From positions 59,301,818 to 59,365,817 of the forward strand of contig NC_133658.1 of assembly GCF_037893015.1 (NCBI RefSeq): DNA of 64,000 bases, in the 5' to 3' direction. This stretch comes from Macrotis lagotis. Its lineage: Eukaryota > Chordata > Mammalia > Peramelemorphia > Peramelidae. The position numbers were made by a program, and so were the translations under genes. This document shows positions 34,901 to 49,900 of this stretch, piece after piece (position 1 is the first letter of the stretch; each line of letters begins with the position of its first letter). The notes below the pieces were generated by a model. It was not told the DNA's origin and made no database searches. It saw nothing but the letters and a program-made list of their open reading frames with translations.

Positions 34901-37900
34901 ATTTGCTAGCTTTCATCATATTACTTCTCTGTTCAGGGTTCAGGGCAGCCAGGCTGGGAACCCCATTCATTATTCTATTCCCTTGCATCCTATCAACACC
35001 TTTCCAAATACTTTGTTCCCCAAAGACAGTAAAGAGAGGGGTTAGAAAGGGAAAACTTACAAGGTATGTCACACATAGCAATACCTCAGTTATCTAAAAA
35101 GCAGAAGTGTCTGGCAATCACTTTTATGCAAAATGAACTGAGGATGAGGAGAGAAGGAAAAAAGACCTTTGAGCAACCAGAATGCTTGCCATAAAGTTCT
35201 CACTGCCAGACTCATGAATTTTACTTTTCTGGAAAGTTCTACTAGTCCTAATGAAAGCCTATTAATTCTTATTTTACACACAGTTTTATTAAACGCTATA
35301 TGGTTTTCCAAGCAGCAATATATTAGAAAAGGTAAATCAGAATGGGGAGGGAGCACTACAGGTGAGGACATTAACTACAGTGATCAGTGACAGCAGACAG
35401 AAAAAATGGAAGTCAAACCACCTCATTGAGTAAATCAGCTTTGTCACTGGTTAAGTCAATCTCCTCTCTGAGGATCTCTAGGGACCCTCCCTGTTCTGAT
35501 GAAATTTCTCTTTTCCTAGGGGTCTCCCAGCTCTGTCATTTTATGAGTCTATTCATTCTCTAATCGTTCTCTGAATATCCTGGAGGGCTAGGTTGTCAGG
35601 AGTGGAAGGCAATAATAATCCTGCTTCCCACTTTTGAGGCAGTTGAGACTTAAGACAAGGTTTTATACACAACAATCCACTGTGTTCAGATGATTTTTTT
35701 AAAACAATTTATAGAGGAAGATATTGGCACTAAAGAGTTTAGATGAATTTCTTAGCTGAGGATGATCAGAGCTCTTAAGAGGTGTCTAACCAACTCCCAC
35801 ATTTTACAGTTGAGGAAACTGAGGACCAGGAAAGCTATGATTTGCCTATATTTATACAGGTCATCCGATTCCAGGGTCAATGTTCATTTCTGTATCATGC
35901 AGCCTCCTCCAGGGTTAGTACATAACAGAGCCAGGATTGGAATGCAGGGTTTAACACTATTACTACTATTTAACACTGTGAGATAAAGGGATTGAATTCA
36001 AAATACACTGGGAGGTCTGACTCTTATTTTGTTTTGATCATTACTGTTTTTATGTTGGTAATTAAGTTGGTCTTGGTTTTTATTGGTTTTTTTTAATTTA
36101 ATAAAAATAAATAAAAAATAAAGCCAATCACTTCTTTCTAGGTTGGGCATAGGAGTTTAAATATTTACAAGTTTTTCCCAGAAAATATTCTTGCCCCATG
36201 ATTGATAGATAAATGGACAAAGTTACCCTTTGGATCTATTATCTTTGTAATGTGCAATGCATTTTGATGGCCTTCACTTCCCTTTACCCTTTTCTGCTTG
36301 TCCCCTTTTCCCCTATCCATTATCCTTCTAAGATAAAACTCTAATTTGATGGAGTAGAAAACTGAGGCCCAGAGAAGGGGAAAAGAAATCACTTCCCCGT
36401 GATCAATCACCTAGCTTAGGACTAGAATTCAGTCCCTATTTTATGAAGGAAAAACAGAACCCCAGAAAGAGAAAATCACTTCTTCATAGTCACCCAGCTT
36501 TGCTTAGGACTGGCACCCAAGTCTTTTCCCTCCTGGCCCCATGTGTTCTCTCCATTAAACTAGGCTGGCTCATTCACTTCCCATTTGACTGTTTAGTTTG
36601 GAGGCTACAGGCCCTTTTCTGTGAAGCAGCATCGACAGATTTATTGGAAATGTGAAATTCCATGTGTTTTTGGTCTCTGGTTACATTGTGACTTCCAAAA
36701 AAATGCCTTTAGTTGGTGGTGACCTTGGTGATTTGGTGCCCTGGCACCACTGTCCCCATTTCACAATGGTGACTACTGAGCGATTTATTGGTCAGAGCCT
36801 GTCCTTGGCAAGATGCGGCAACTTCTTCCTTGGTCCTTCTGTCCAAAATGTGGAGCAGTTTGCAAATCTCCATTTCACCCCCACTCCTCCCAAACGCAGG
36901 CTCAGAGGAACAACCCCAGAAACAAGAAACAACATAGTTGTGTGGCTAGTCGATTTGATACCCATAATCAAGAGAGGAAGAGACCCTACAGAGTCCCTCC
37001 TCTTAGGGATCAGCTCAGAAAAATAAATGACATTTGAGCTGAGATTGATGGTGGTTTCAGGAAAGAGACCAAGCTAGTCAGCAATTGCCAGACAGCCTGG
37101 TTTTTATTTTTTATTTTTTTTGACAGCTGCCTTAGACAGAATTCTCTATTCATGGTGGGGCAGGGATCAGCCTGCTTGTTTTGGTCATTTTACACATCTC
37201 CCTTGGGTATGTGGGTAGGAGTGGTAGGCAGCAAGAGGACCAGAGGATTCTGCTGGTGGAGGTAATTTTGGGGAATGACTCCAGATGTGGGCCAGGTTGT
37301 TACAAACCTGGGTTCCCTTTCAGTGGAGCTGCTGGCCCCATCCTTTTCTTCCTTCCCTTCTCTCCCATTCCAATTTCATCATGAGTGTCTATGATGATTT
37401 TATTGGGAGGAAGACTTCCTCTGGTTGATCCTCCATATTTCTGTAGGAGTTTGGGACTGGAGAGATGATGCTGGCGACATATTTGAACTGAGCTAGATTA
37501 TTCACAAGCTTCACCAGAGTCACTCGCTAGAACTGGGAAATTCATTATCTAGCCCTCAAATTCTATGATCCTATCATTTTATGATTTCTTAGCTGTCTTT
37601 CTGCTCCCCAGACTTTATTAATAAAATACATGAGACAATCTATATAAGCGTTTTCTAAATCTTAAAGTATGGTGGGGTAGAAAAAGCCCTGAAATTGACT
37701 CTGATATCTTTTGGACACTAAAAATTTAACAATTCAGGTTGAACTGGCCCTAGCATGCCCCTGAAATTTTCCTCCTGTGTGTCCTGTGAAGTCCCTTCCT
37801 CATGAAGCAAGCTTATCATCTGTCTTGAAATGAAAAGTATGAGGCAACATCTGATAATAATGGCCCCTGAAGGGGACTCTTTACCTTCTGCAGTCTCAAA

Positions 37901-40900
37901 CTCAATAAAGAGTTCAGGGTAGATGCTAAAGGGAGACTATGTCATTGGTATCCTTTCTTTTGAGATGTCTAGAAAAGTCTTAGAATCTCAGAATCTAGAA
38001 CCTAAGAGAATAGACAGTTCCTGCTTTCTTTCCCTCCTCTTACCCTTCTTCCTCTTCTTCTTTTCTCTCCTCTTCACCTCAACAACTACCAAATTTGAAA
38101 TCCAAAGTTAAGAAGGGGTGATAATAAGAGCATTCTCCTACCTGGGTTGCCATCACTTCTGCTTGGGTCAGGATGGCAATCGACAGGGACCCACTGTCTT
38201 CATAGCTGTTCCTGCGAATGCTTATACGGTCTCGCTCATTCTGTACAGCTTTGAGAAGGAGATACACACAGACAACTGAGTATTAGCAGGGCTCATTATA
38301 AAAATCATTCATGATCTATAACAGGTAATCAGCTACTTTTTGAATACACTTAATAGTCAACTAATAACCCACAGACAAAAATCTGTTGGGTAATGACTAT
38401 GTGCTAACTTTGAGATTGACTCTGGAAGGGATATGAAGAAAAATAGGAAAAGGTACCTGCCCCAAAGGAGATGATAGACTGGTTGGGGAGATCTTAGACA
38501 AGTGACTTACTTTTCCTTGGCCTCAGTTTCCTTTGTCACAAAAAGGAAGTCAGATTCAGTGATCTCTAATTTCCTTTTCACAAGCTTTATAATTCTACAA
38601 TTTCACTGCATGACTTGAGAGAAAGGTTCACAACTTAACATGGGAAATAACCTTGAAAGCCAAACTCTTCCATTCAACAGATGAGGAAACTAAGGTCAAG
38701 AGAGATGACTTGCCCATGGACATGTAGTTAGTAAGGACAGATCCAAGATTCAAACTCAAGTCATTTGATGATAAATCCAGAACTCTTTAAAATGTACCCA
38801 CACACTAAGGTCAAATAGGTGAAAGACAATATTTGATGATGATGATGATGATAATTCATGTTTCTAAAGAGATTTATGGTTCAAGTACCTGTCTCTCAAC
38901 AACCCTGTGAAGTAGGTAGGACAAGTATTATCTTTATTTTTTAGATGATAAAATAAGAATATTAGCTTCAATTTAGATGGCACTTAAATTTAACCCTTTA
39001 ATCTTTTGACCCCTAAATCTACATTTTTACAACATCCTATAATCTCACTGCATTCTCATAACAACCTTGTGAAGCAAGGATAGTGGATAGATTGTTATGA
39101 AGCAAGGATAGTGGATAGATTGTTATGAAGACCTTAATTCAAATCCAGCCTCAGACACTTACTAGATGTGTGACCTGGGCAAGTCATTTAACCTCTGACT
39201 GTCTTAGTTTCCTCATTTGTAAAATAGGGCTAATAATTGCCCTTCCCTCCCAGAGTTGTCGAGGATCAAATGGGTTAATATTTGTAAAGAGTTTAGCATA
39301 GTGTCTGAATCACAATAAGTCCTATATAAATATTAGTTATAATAATAATTCTTGAACAAGACCATGACATCAGGGAGTGATGCCATGACAAGCATATGTA
39401 CTGGATTTGAGTGGGGGGTATTGTGTTAAGTCACTAGCCTTACTTTCTCCTCTGGAACTATATGATTCAGTGTCCAGATATGGATCACAATGACTGGAGC
39501 TATTACTCTTGTTTTACAAATGAATAAAATTAACTAAATTAAGACTAAAACAGGTTAAGTTGACAAAATAAATACTGGAGGCAGTTGCAGAATCCAAAGC
39601 TCCCCCAATTCCAAGTTCAAGACTCTTTCCACCCTAACCATATTGTCTTAGAAAGTCAAGACCCAGCAAAGTTAAGTGATTTGCTGATGGCATATGATTC
39701 ATAATTGGGGCCAACTCTCAAATCCAGATCTTACTGTAATCTCCTTCTGCTACATCATAGAACCAGATCAAACAATCAAGCTTTAGAGGAATCAAAGAAG
39801 AGAGATCTAAGGTGATCAGTGAAAGCTTCACCAAGGAAGTAAGGGTTTGGGGGTTTGTGAATGGCAGAACAAATTGGAGAGTTGGATAGTAAACTCAAGA
39901 ACCTAGTTAATTATGATGGCATGCCAATGCCTTGCTATATCTTATCAATGAATAGGGTGGGTGTTGGTCATGCCTGGCTAAAATAAAGTGATGATAAAGC
40001 ATTATTAATATTCCTTTAAAGGGAAACATCTCAAGCTTTCCTAACTTATCTCAAGTTTCCAAACTGTTTATATGGTACATATTCTGATAAGATTAAATTG
40101 CCACTATGGAGCTGCTTCAAGATGATTTTCTCAAGGTGATTTTTTTTGTGATCACTACAATTTCCTTAGAAGTCAGGCTTGGGCCGAAACAGAATTGTTA
40201 ATGATTCACCCACCATGAAAAAACAGGCAAATTTTGCGTCCTCTAATGCTGCAATATTTATTATGTTCCTAAGTAGAGCAGAGGTTAGTTCTCATTCCAA
40301 TCTTGGCTTGGTTGTTGAAGGTTTGTCTCAGTCTTATATGAGACTAAGTAAAACTTCACCCCTGTCATTTCACCTGATATTTTAGTGTCCCCATCATCAC
40401 ATCTTGATGTCTTGCAGGGAAACTTGCTGGAGGTCTGATAGGCTCATCTTATTTCTCACTAAGCTTCCCAAAGAATTATCTCTTCCAGGCAGTTACTGTG
40501 CTACCCCCTCACACTCAAAACTCCACCATAACTGAACTCGATATCTAACCTGGTTCAGCTAAGTCCTAATTGTGAGATTTTTGGGGGGAAATCAATCACA
40601 GTTTCTACCTCTATAAAATGAAAGGTTTGAGATATCTCTAAGGTAACCTCCCCCCAACTCTATGATCCTTTGATCTTCCCTGCAAAATTTGTCTCTGCTG
40701 CTTTCCTCATTATTTATAAATGGGACTATCATACTCTTAGCTACCTAGATAGACATCTTTGACTTGCACCTCTCCTTTATTTCCTCCCTAGAGTGCTTCA
40801 CTAACCTCTAATGATTTTCCCCTCATGCATCCATTTCCTGCAGTCTCAGTTTCATTGGTTTCTTCTGTTGATTCCTCCACCATTGCTCTCATCCTTATAT

Positions 40901-43900
40901 TCTTGACCTACTGCCAAAGCCTCCTGACTGGAACCCCTGCCTCTAATCTCTGCCTCATCCATTCTTGACACTGCCCTACAATTTAAATCACCACTTTAAT
41001 TTTGTTTAAAATCTTTTAATGGCTTCCTATGGCCTTTGGGATAAAATCAAGAGTTCTTTAACGTGCCACAAATGGTTTTTCACAATCTGGACCCAGTCTT
41101 CTGGCCTTATGTTGCAAGTACTTTTCTGTTCCATTAAGATTAGTCACATGCTGTTTATGAAAGAGACACCAAGCTTTCCTTCTCACTTCCCCTGTTTTGC
41201 TTACACTATTCTCTATATCTAGAATCCCTCTCCCACTCCCATCTCTTCTTAATGAAATTCAATCGATGTGTGGGGGGGTGAGCTTTAGTTCTACTTCTTT
41301 GAGAAGTCTTCTCCTAACCATCCCAGTTCATTCTGTCACTTTTGAGTTCTTACCTACACCTTGGTTTGTCACTTAATTATTAAACAAGGTAAAACATGGT
41401 TTTGGTGTAAATAAATTCTCTTTAAAGTGATTATTAGTTTCTTCAGAGAGGAGACTGGACCTTATATCCCACCCTCAATAATGTACATTAATCGAGTGCC
41501 TATTTAATTGAATTCAACAAACCTTTATTAGCTGTAGACTTGGCACTCTGTCCACTCTGCCACCTGGCTTCTTCTAGTAAGTCTTATATTGTGGAAGTTT
41601 GAGGACAAGAGTCACACAGGATCTTGCCCACTACCATGGGTAGTTGTTTAAGCTCACGGTCTTTTTTTTCCTCTTCTGTACAAAGAAGAGGATTGGGTGA
41701 CATTAAGGGTTCCTTCCAACCCTAAGTTTGTGTATCTCTGATCAGGTGATCATGGAAGTGAATCATGGCTCTGTCACTTTCTGACCGTGTGATTCTGAGC
41801 AAATCACTTTATCTCTGAGTTTCATTTTCCTTATCTATAAAATAAAGATGATCAAATTTCTTGCTCTTTTTACCTCTTAAGGTTGCTGTCAAAAATGCCT
41901 TATAAACTTTATACTATGGAGATATGAGCTACTCCAGAGTATCAGACAGTGTAGTTCAAAAAGTATACGTGGTAAAGATTGAGAAATTGGAAAGAAGAGT
42001 GAAGACTGGAGGCCTCAAGGTAGACTTTCTGAAAGAAGATGGACTTGAGGAGGAACTTGAAAGATGGGGCAAGAATTGGATAAGGAGGGAAGAGGAAGAA
42101 GAGGCCTGGGGTACAAAGAGCCAAATCAAACCATACAGGAGAAAAGGAAGCCAAGTATGTCTCTTAACATGTTGTTTAAGGAAAGACAGGGCAATGAATG
42201 GAATGGGGAAAGCCAACTTGGGCAAGGATTTGTCATAGCCCAGCTGGACTTTGGTGGGAAGACATCCTCTGTTCTCAGTTGGTTGTGCCCTGATTGAGAC
42301 CAGGAGAAATCTTACACATTGACTAAGCAGATGGGTCTATCTCTTTGGTGTGAATTCAAGATTACCCTCTAACCTGGTAAGGCTCAAATCTCTTTGTTTT
42401 AGATATTTCTCAATTTAACCATAACCTCTAGTTCTTCCATCTCTCCCCATACCATATCCTTCCTTAACCTATTTTCCATGCTTACCATCATCTCCAATCA
42501 TTCTATTTCTTTTTGCTCTCATCAGTGTATTTTCTGATCTGTGAATATATTATAAACTTGCAACAGAATATAAGTTGCTTCAGGGTAGGTGCCATTTAAT
42601 TATGTTGTTGTATTTCTAAAATCTAACATGCTTAGTATACAAATGTCTTGACTTTTAATAGAGAATAAAGTCCTCTCTTCCATAAACAGAGATGAGGCTC
42701 CTACTGAAGCTGCCCTCTAGAAAAGATGTTTTTGGTTTAAATTCATCCTGAAAGGAATCTTTGCATCCAAGATCTTTTTTTTTTTTTGGTTTAAGGAAAA
42801 GGGAAAGAGAGAGAAAGATGGTAAGGGATGGGAGGGTACAATCAGGGTGTGGGGTGAAGAGGATTCTGGGAACTTAAGTCTTGGTCTCCTTTGCCACTTT
42901 GTTGTGGTTCAGCCCTGTCTGGGACTCTGAGGCAGCTGGAACTGTTGAATGCCCATTTACTGTGGCCCATTGATGAGTCTGTAGTTGCCTGTGGCCTTGC
43001 CATGAGGCACCAGTCAGGAAACACCAACCTAAGCAGCTTTTCTTTCCAGGCCAACATTCCCTTTCCCACTGCCACTTTTGCTGTTTTTCCACAACCTACA
43101 TATTTCTCAACTGCCTGCTCCTCCTCCTCCTCCCTTCCTAGCCTCAAAAAATTCCCCCAGGACCTTCAGTGATTGGTCCCCAGACAGTGGGTTTGACACT
43201 GGTGAGTCATGAAGACCAAAGCCCCCTTCTCTTTCCTCTCCTTCCTTATCATTTTTTCATGGAATCATCCATCATTGGATGAGTCACCCATGCTCTGAGC
43301 TACCCTTCTTCTTCACCTTCCATATCCAGTTGTCAAGTTGGGTGGATTCTTTCTCCACAATGTCTCTCCCATCCACATCTTCCTTCCACCATGACCCTTC
43401 TTTATCATTTTACAAATTGAAATAACTTTTGGTTTCAACCCCTTCCAAACTAAGTCATCATTGGCTTGTGGAATCAGAGGACCTGAGTTCAAATCCCACT
43501 TTTTATCTTTACTGGTTATGTGACCATGGGCAAGCTCCTTAACCATGCTAAGCCTCAGTTTCCACATCTGTAAAATGAGGGGAAGTGGACACACTGACTC
43601 CTGAGGTCGTTTCAAGTGCTAGTTCTGGGATATGTCAATGTTAAGCCAATAAATATTTATTAGGTGCCTACCACTGGTATATGCAAGACCATTGTGCAAT
43701 TCAGCAAAATGAGGAGGCTATCACAAAATGAGAAAAAAATTTTGCTACCACTGTTGAATTAAACTTCCTTTCTCAAAGATCATTAATGTCTCTCCATGAC
43801 TTTTAATTCTAGTCTGAGACATACTTACTAGCCGTGTGACTTTCCCATATACCTTGGTCTCTTCTCCCCCCACATTTATGTCTTCTACACTTTTGAGGCA

Positions 43901-46900
43901 CAGTTCTTTTCCCAACATGTTCCCTGAAATCTTCATGTATCATACCAGCTGACAGTAAAATTAACCTTTCTCCCCTTTCCTCCCCTACCATTTTCTGAGG
44001 CTCTTACTTGGTCCTGCTCATATACTGCCTTGTTCTATCAGATTTTTCATTAGATTGGTTCAATCATAGATCTAGGAAGAACCCAAGAACTCAGTTTAGC
44101 AAAATCTTCTCATTTCCCCCAAGGAGGAAAGTGCTCATGGCCAGAGCTGAGATTCAAACCTAGATTCTCTGATTATCAATTTTTTCTTATAGGTACATCA
44201 GTAAGGAGTTGATCAATCAATTAATCAATAAACATTTATTATATACCTACACAAAGACAAAAAATAACAATAGTAAGTATTTTCACTTTATAAATATTAT
44301 CTTATTTAATTCATACCATAAGCCTGAAAGACAGGCGCCATTGCTATCTTCATTTTACAGATGAAAAAAATTGAGACACAAAGTGGTTTAGTGATTTGCC
44401 CAGGCTCAGTCAGCCAGTAAATATCTTAGGTTGGATTTGACCCCAGGTCTGGCTGACCTCAGGTTCAGCACTCTATCCACTGCCCATTAGAAACTTATAT
44501 TTCATCAGTTTGATGAACTTTCAGCTAATATATTTTGCTTGGGATTTTGGATTGCATCTCCTATGGAAGATGTAGATCTACCTAGAGACAACTGGTGGAG
44601 AGACCTGAGGGGCAACAATTAGGCATGCTCAGCAACATCTCACTGAGGATGGGGATATGTCCTTAAGTCTCATTCACTGAGGATCAAGTAATTGACTTGG
44701 GTTGTTATGGGTTGGAGCCACCATTTTGTGCAGAACCTATAGAAGGGGAAAAGCTCAGTGATGGAGCTGACTCATTTCTCAGAGATGATTTGGGTGGATA
44801 ACCCCTTGAACTGTCATAAGGGATAGAGAGTGGATTTTTGCCAATGAGTCTTACTGCCCAAGTGAGCTTGGGCAGGCTCATTTTTCAATGACCCATACAG
44901 ATCTCTACACCATTTATTGAAGAGAAGTTGCCAACTTTTGTTGGCAGAGAGTGTGTTTCCTTACCTGGAAGATTTTGTCTAGAAAAAAAATCAGAACTTT
45001 GGTTCTGGGCTATGGATTACAAGTTCTATTTTCCTAATAAATTGTGTTCTTGATGGCAGGGATTTAAGCATCTCTGGTATGGCAGAGATCCCTAGGTCCT
45101 AAATTGAAAACTTATGCACATTAGGGATGGTGATTGGAACTGGACCTCTGATTCTATTAGTATAGTTTGAATTCCTCTCTCCCAGGTGGGGAAACTTATT
45201 TACCAATGCAAATTGACCTTCCTCAGTAAAACCTAAACTTCAAGAAGTGTTTGGAGCACTGAGGGATTAGGTAACTAACATAACCACTATGTGTCAGAGG
45301 CAGGACTCACATCCAAATCTTCATTTCTCTGAGGCTGTATCTTTATTTAGGTATTTAAATAGTAGGTAAAGATTGAATTATAAGTGCAATTTAAGCAGCA
45401 TTAGAATCATGACCATCACAACATCTAGAAAATGGAAAGAATTGAATTTTGGACCCACCTTCTTTCTTCATTCCAGCTCTAAAACATTTCCTCAGTCGAC
45501 AATATCTGCATTGATTCCTCTTGTCTTTGTCAATTATACACTGTCTGTTAAACCTGAGGGGGGAGAAGTGAAGGTTATTGATTTTTCCTTCTCCAGGGTG
45601 GGCAGCCTGTTTTCTGAGATCACTGTTTTTCACAACCCTAGAGACCGGGAAACTTGACTTATTCCTGGGGGCAAGGACTCCCCAGTTCCCAGAACCTTGT
45701 AGGTGTTATTAATTACTCCCATTTTACAGAATAGAAAATTGAGGCAGATAGAGGTTTTTGTACTTGGGTCTTTCAGACTGTAAGTCCTGTGCTCTATCGA
45801 CTGTGTTCTAAGTAAGCATTTCCTATATGTTTTATATACTTATAATTCAATTGAATTCAACCAACATTTATCAAGTGCCTACTATTTTCAAAGGTATCAA
45901 CATAGTGTTCTTGATGGAGTGTTGGATTTCAAGTCAAGAAGACTTGTGATCTGGTCATGACTTTGATATAAATGTTGTGGGACAATGGGCAAGTCCCACC
46001 TTCTCTGAGTCTCATACAAGTCTCTGAGTCTAGAGAGTTTGCACTTGACAAGACTGCCATGTTGGCCCACCAATATAGGTGTTGAGTATTGAAGGGGAAG
46101 GAGGTGGAATACAAATAGAGAGACCCACCCTGCTTTCAAGGGATTTCCATTCTACTAGGTATGTATGCATACAAATAGGAACATATATGTGTGTATATGT
46201 ATGCACCCAACTTTTAAACAGATAAACGTGTGTGATAATTTGAGGAGGGAGAGAACCATAGCAACCTAGTGGGTTTTGGTAGGTTGCTTGGTCAGTTTTC
46301 TAGGAGATAATGGAAACTTGAAGGGCCTAGTACGCTATATATGGTTCATGGGATCATGAAGACTGCATAAAAATGAATGAATGAACGATAAAAAACAATC
46401 TCCCAGAATTGTTGTGAGGATAAAATGAGATATTTATCAATTACTATGTCTTTGATCATTATATAAATATATAAAAATAGATATATATTTATATAATGAT
46501 CAACATATACATACATATATATATATATATATATATGAAGATGTTGAAATGACATGGTCAGACCTGTGCTTAAGGAAAATCACAGGCAGCTATTAGGAGC
46601 ATGAACCAAGAGAAGGGAAAGACTTAAGAAGCTCTTGCAATAATAGCAAGCGCAGTCAAGAGGTGAGGGGTACCTGAACCAGGTTGGTGTCTGTGTGAGT
46701 ATATGTAGAAGGGAATTTGTGTGAGAGATGCTATAGAGATAGAAGGTCAAGATTTGATGAATGATCAGAAATTTGGAATGAAAAGAGTGGAGAGGCAAGG
46801 ATGATATCAAAGTTGTGAACCAGGGAGATAGGAAGGCTGATGATGTTCTTCAAAGTAACAGAAAAGTTAAGTGGAGGCTTTCACTTTTTAAATTGGGGGC

Positions 46901-49900
46901 TGGGGAGTCATTGATTTGTTGTTCCTGTCTTTATGGACTCTGATTTTGGTGTGTGGCATATTCTAAAAGAGCAGCCTATGGGGGCAACTCTGAACAGTAT
47001 ATAATGAGTCACAATGAGAAACATAAAATTTACCTACAGGAGCAAAGCAACCCCTATAGAGATGACAATATTCCATTGCCTTAGCTCAGAGATGACAGTA
47101 TTCCAATGATTGGTTACACTAAAAAATTATTTGTTTCCAATTAACAAAATTTTATTTTATCTCCCTGGTTTTCTTCTTTATACTACTACAAATATGTAAA
47201 GCAAAGTTGGTCAAGTTCAAAATGCAGACTTAAGCCAAAACAGTCTGCAAAACACTGCTAGTTCTGACCATATTAAGAATGGCATCATTGTATGCCAGGA
47301 AATTACAAGAGTTAATAAAATGAATGATGCCATGCTTTCAGTGAAAGATGGGATGATCAGAGGACTGTCCTTGGCATCGTGAAGACCTGTGTTCAAATCT
47401 TACCTGTAACACATAATAACGACATACTGGTAGTATGATCCAGGGTAAGACACTTAACCTCTCAGTGCCCCCCTACCAACCCTCTAAGTCTCTGGGTTAT
47501 ATCAAGAAAGGTGGTTTCTAAATTGATTAAATCACATCAAGACCCTCCATCATTTCCCTTTCTTTCTGAAGTTATTCAAGATGATGGCTTTTGTTAATGA
47601 TTTGTCACCCAATAAACAACTTTCAAAAATATGCCCAGCTTAAACTATCCAAAAGGAGTTCTCTTTCTTATCTAATCTAACGTGCATGTATTATCATTAG
47701 ATCATAGGATTAGGACTGGAAGGGACATTAAAAAGACCATCTAGTCTAACCCCTTTATTTTATGGAATAAGATAAAGATTCAAGGATTGGGCATATCCAA
47801 CCCGTCTCTACCTGAACTTCAAAAGATCCACATCACTCTATTGGTCTGCTGTATATTTCAAACTGGTAGTTCCTGAAATATCTTAAACTCAATTTAAACT
47901 GAACCTATAAACTCCCCCCTCCCAAAGAAAACCCTTCCTTTTCCCTAAACTCCCCTATTTCTGTTGAAGGCACTATCATTTCTTCAACTTCCCAGGTCCT
48001 TGACCTCAGTGCTGTCCTGGACTTCTCATATCCCTCATCCCCCATATCCAGTCAGTTGCCAAATCTTACCATTCATATCTTTATAATTTGTCTTGTATTC
48101 TATCCCTTTTTGTCACTTACTCAACCACCTTGTAAATTTAAGCCATCATTCTCCTTGCTGTTTCTGCCTCAAAATTCTCCCCAGTTCAGTTCATTCTATA
48201 TGCTGCCGCCAAATAATTTACCTAAATTATAGCTCATCATGCCACTCCCTTACTCAGTCAATTCCATTGATTTCCTGTTACCTCTATAATAAATAACTAT
48301 TTTCTCTAACCAGAGTTTAAAGTACTATACTGCAAGGTCTCTACATATTTATTTTTCCAGTTTCATTGACCATTTTTCTCTTTTTTTGACTCTATGATTC
48401 AGACAAATGTTCTCTCTGATCTATACACACAACCCTCAGTCTTCCTACCTCTTTGCACTAGCTTTCCTACATATCTAGAAGGTATTCCTTCATTCCCTTC
48501 ACTTCGGTCTCTCTCTTCAAACTTCCCTTCCAGCTTAAGCACCATTTCTTTTTTTTTTTAGTTTTTTTTTCTTTTTGTAACGCAATGGGGTTCAGTGGCT
48601 TGCCCAAGTCCACCCAGCTAGGTAATTATTAAATGTCTGAGGTCGGATTTGAACTCAGGTACGCCTGACTCCAGGGCCAGTACTCTATCCACTGCGCCAC
48701 CTAGCTGCCCCTTAAGCACCATTTCAAGTATGAATCCTTTCCTATTCCCCTCAATTATTAGTGCTCTCCCTCCCAAACTATCTTGTATTTAGCTATTTTG
48801 TATATATTTGTATTTATTAACTTTATATCTATGCAATATATATGTATATATATATATATATTTATCTATATTACATACACAAACACATGCACGTTTCCCT
48901 TAGTAGAAAGTCAGCTCTTTATGAGTAGAGATTGTTTCATTCTTTACATGTGTATCCCCCTTATATGTGTATCAGAGGCTGGCATACAGTGGGTGCTCAA
49001 TACTTGTTGACTGATTGCTACCATTTATACAAGTGGCAAATTATCAGAGGTAGGATTTGAACCTAGTGCTTCCTGATTCCTAACTCAGTATTTGATCTGT
49101 TATATCATGCTGCTGCAAACAATTGTGCTGGGGTCATAAAGATAAAAATGAACAATGGTCTTTTCTCTCAAAAAGCTTACATTATATTGGGGTGATATCA
49201 TTTTCAGTTAGATCCCACTCTGCATGACTTCTTTTGAGGTTTTCTTGGCAACAGTGCTGGAGTGGTTTGTCATCTCCTTTTTCAGCTCATTTGACAGATG
49301 AAAGAACTGAGGCAAACAGGGTTAAGTGAATTGCCTAGGGTCACACAACTCATAAGTGTCTGAGGCCAGATTTGAATTCAAATTTTTCTGACTCCAGGCC
49401 CAGAACTCTATCCACTGTGCCAGTGAATAGCCTGGATTAATTTTTTAAAGTATTGATTGATTTGATCTCCTTGCTATCCAAAGGACTCTTAAAAGTCTTC
49501 TCTGTTGGAGAAGTATTGGTTCTATGACTCAGTTTTTTTTAATAGTCCGACTTTCACAACTATACATTGTTATTGGAAAAACCATGGTTTTGACTCTACA
49601 GACCTTTGTTGGTAAGGTGCTGTCTCTGCTTTTTAGGATGCTGACCAGGTTTGGCATAGCTTTCCTTTCAAGAAGCAAGTGACTTTTAACTTCACAGCTG
49701 CAGTCGCCAATCTGAAGTAATCTTTGGGCCCAAGAATATAAAATCTGACACTACTCCCATTTCTTGTTCCTCTATTTCCCAAGAAGTGATGGGATCAGTT
49801 GCTGACATATTAGTTTTTTTATGCAAGCTTCAAGTCAGTTTTTTTCACTCATCTTTTATCCTCATCAAGAGACTATTAATTCCTCTTTAATTTCTTCTAA

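Larger units (their letters stand above)
27416..38141 (-). other. Intron 4 of the HNF4B-like gene
   Basis: The largest intron in the window, 10.7 kb. It holds a long antisense L2 copy split by two SINEs (30370-32460), a CR1/L3-like LINE split by a hAT-type element (33170-33740), a CT repeat (28935-28982) and a GAT/GAA-rich tract (34181-34440). From about 34640 to 38140 I see only one or two weak MIR-like remnants. Confidence 0.9.
38249..45458 (-). other. Intron 3 of the HNF4B-like gene
   Basis: A 7.2 kb intron with CORE/MIR-type SINEs, a plus-strand L2 (about 40690-41370) and a 28-bp perfect tandem duplication at 39071-39126. The 44490-45370 stretch has no repeat I recognise. Open frames near 41.9-43.1 kb have no family resemblance and are not called. 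Confidence 0.9.

Noticed and set aside
41924-43172. Several 70-105 codon frames on both strands in intron 3
   Set aside because: No conserved motif, overlapping frames on both strands, no splice context; consistent with chance.
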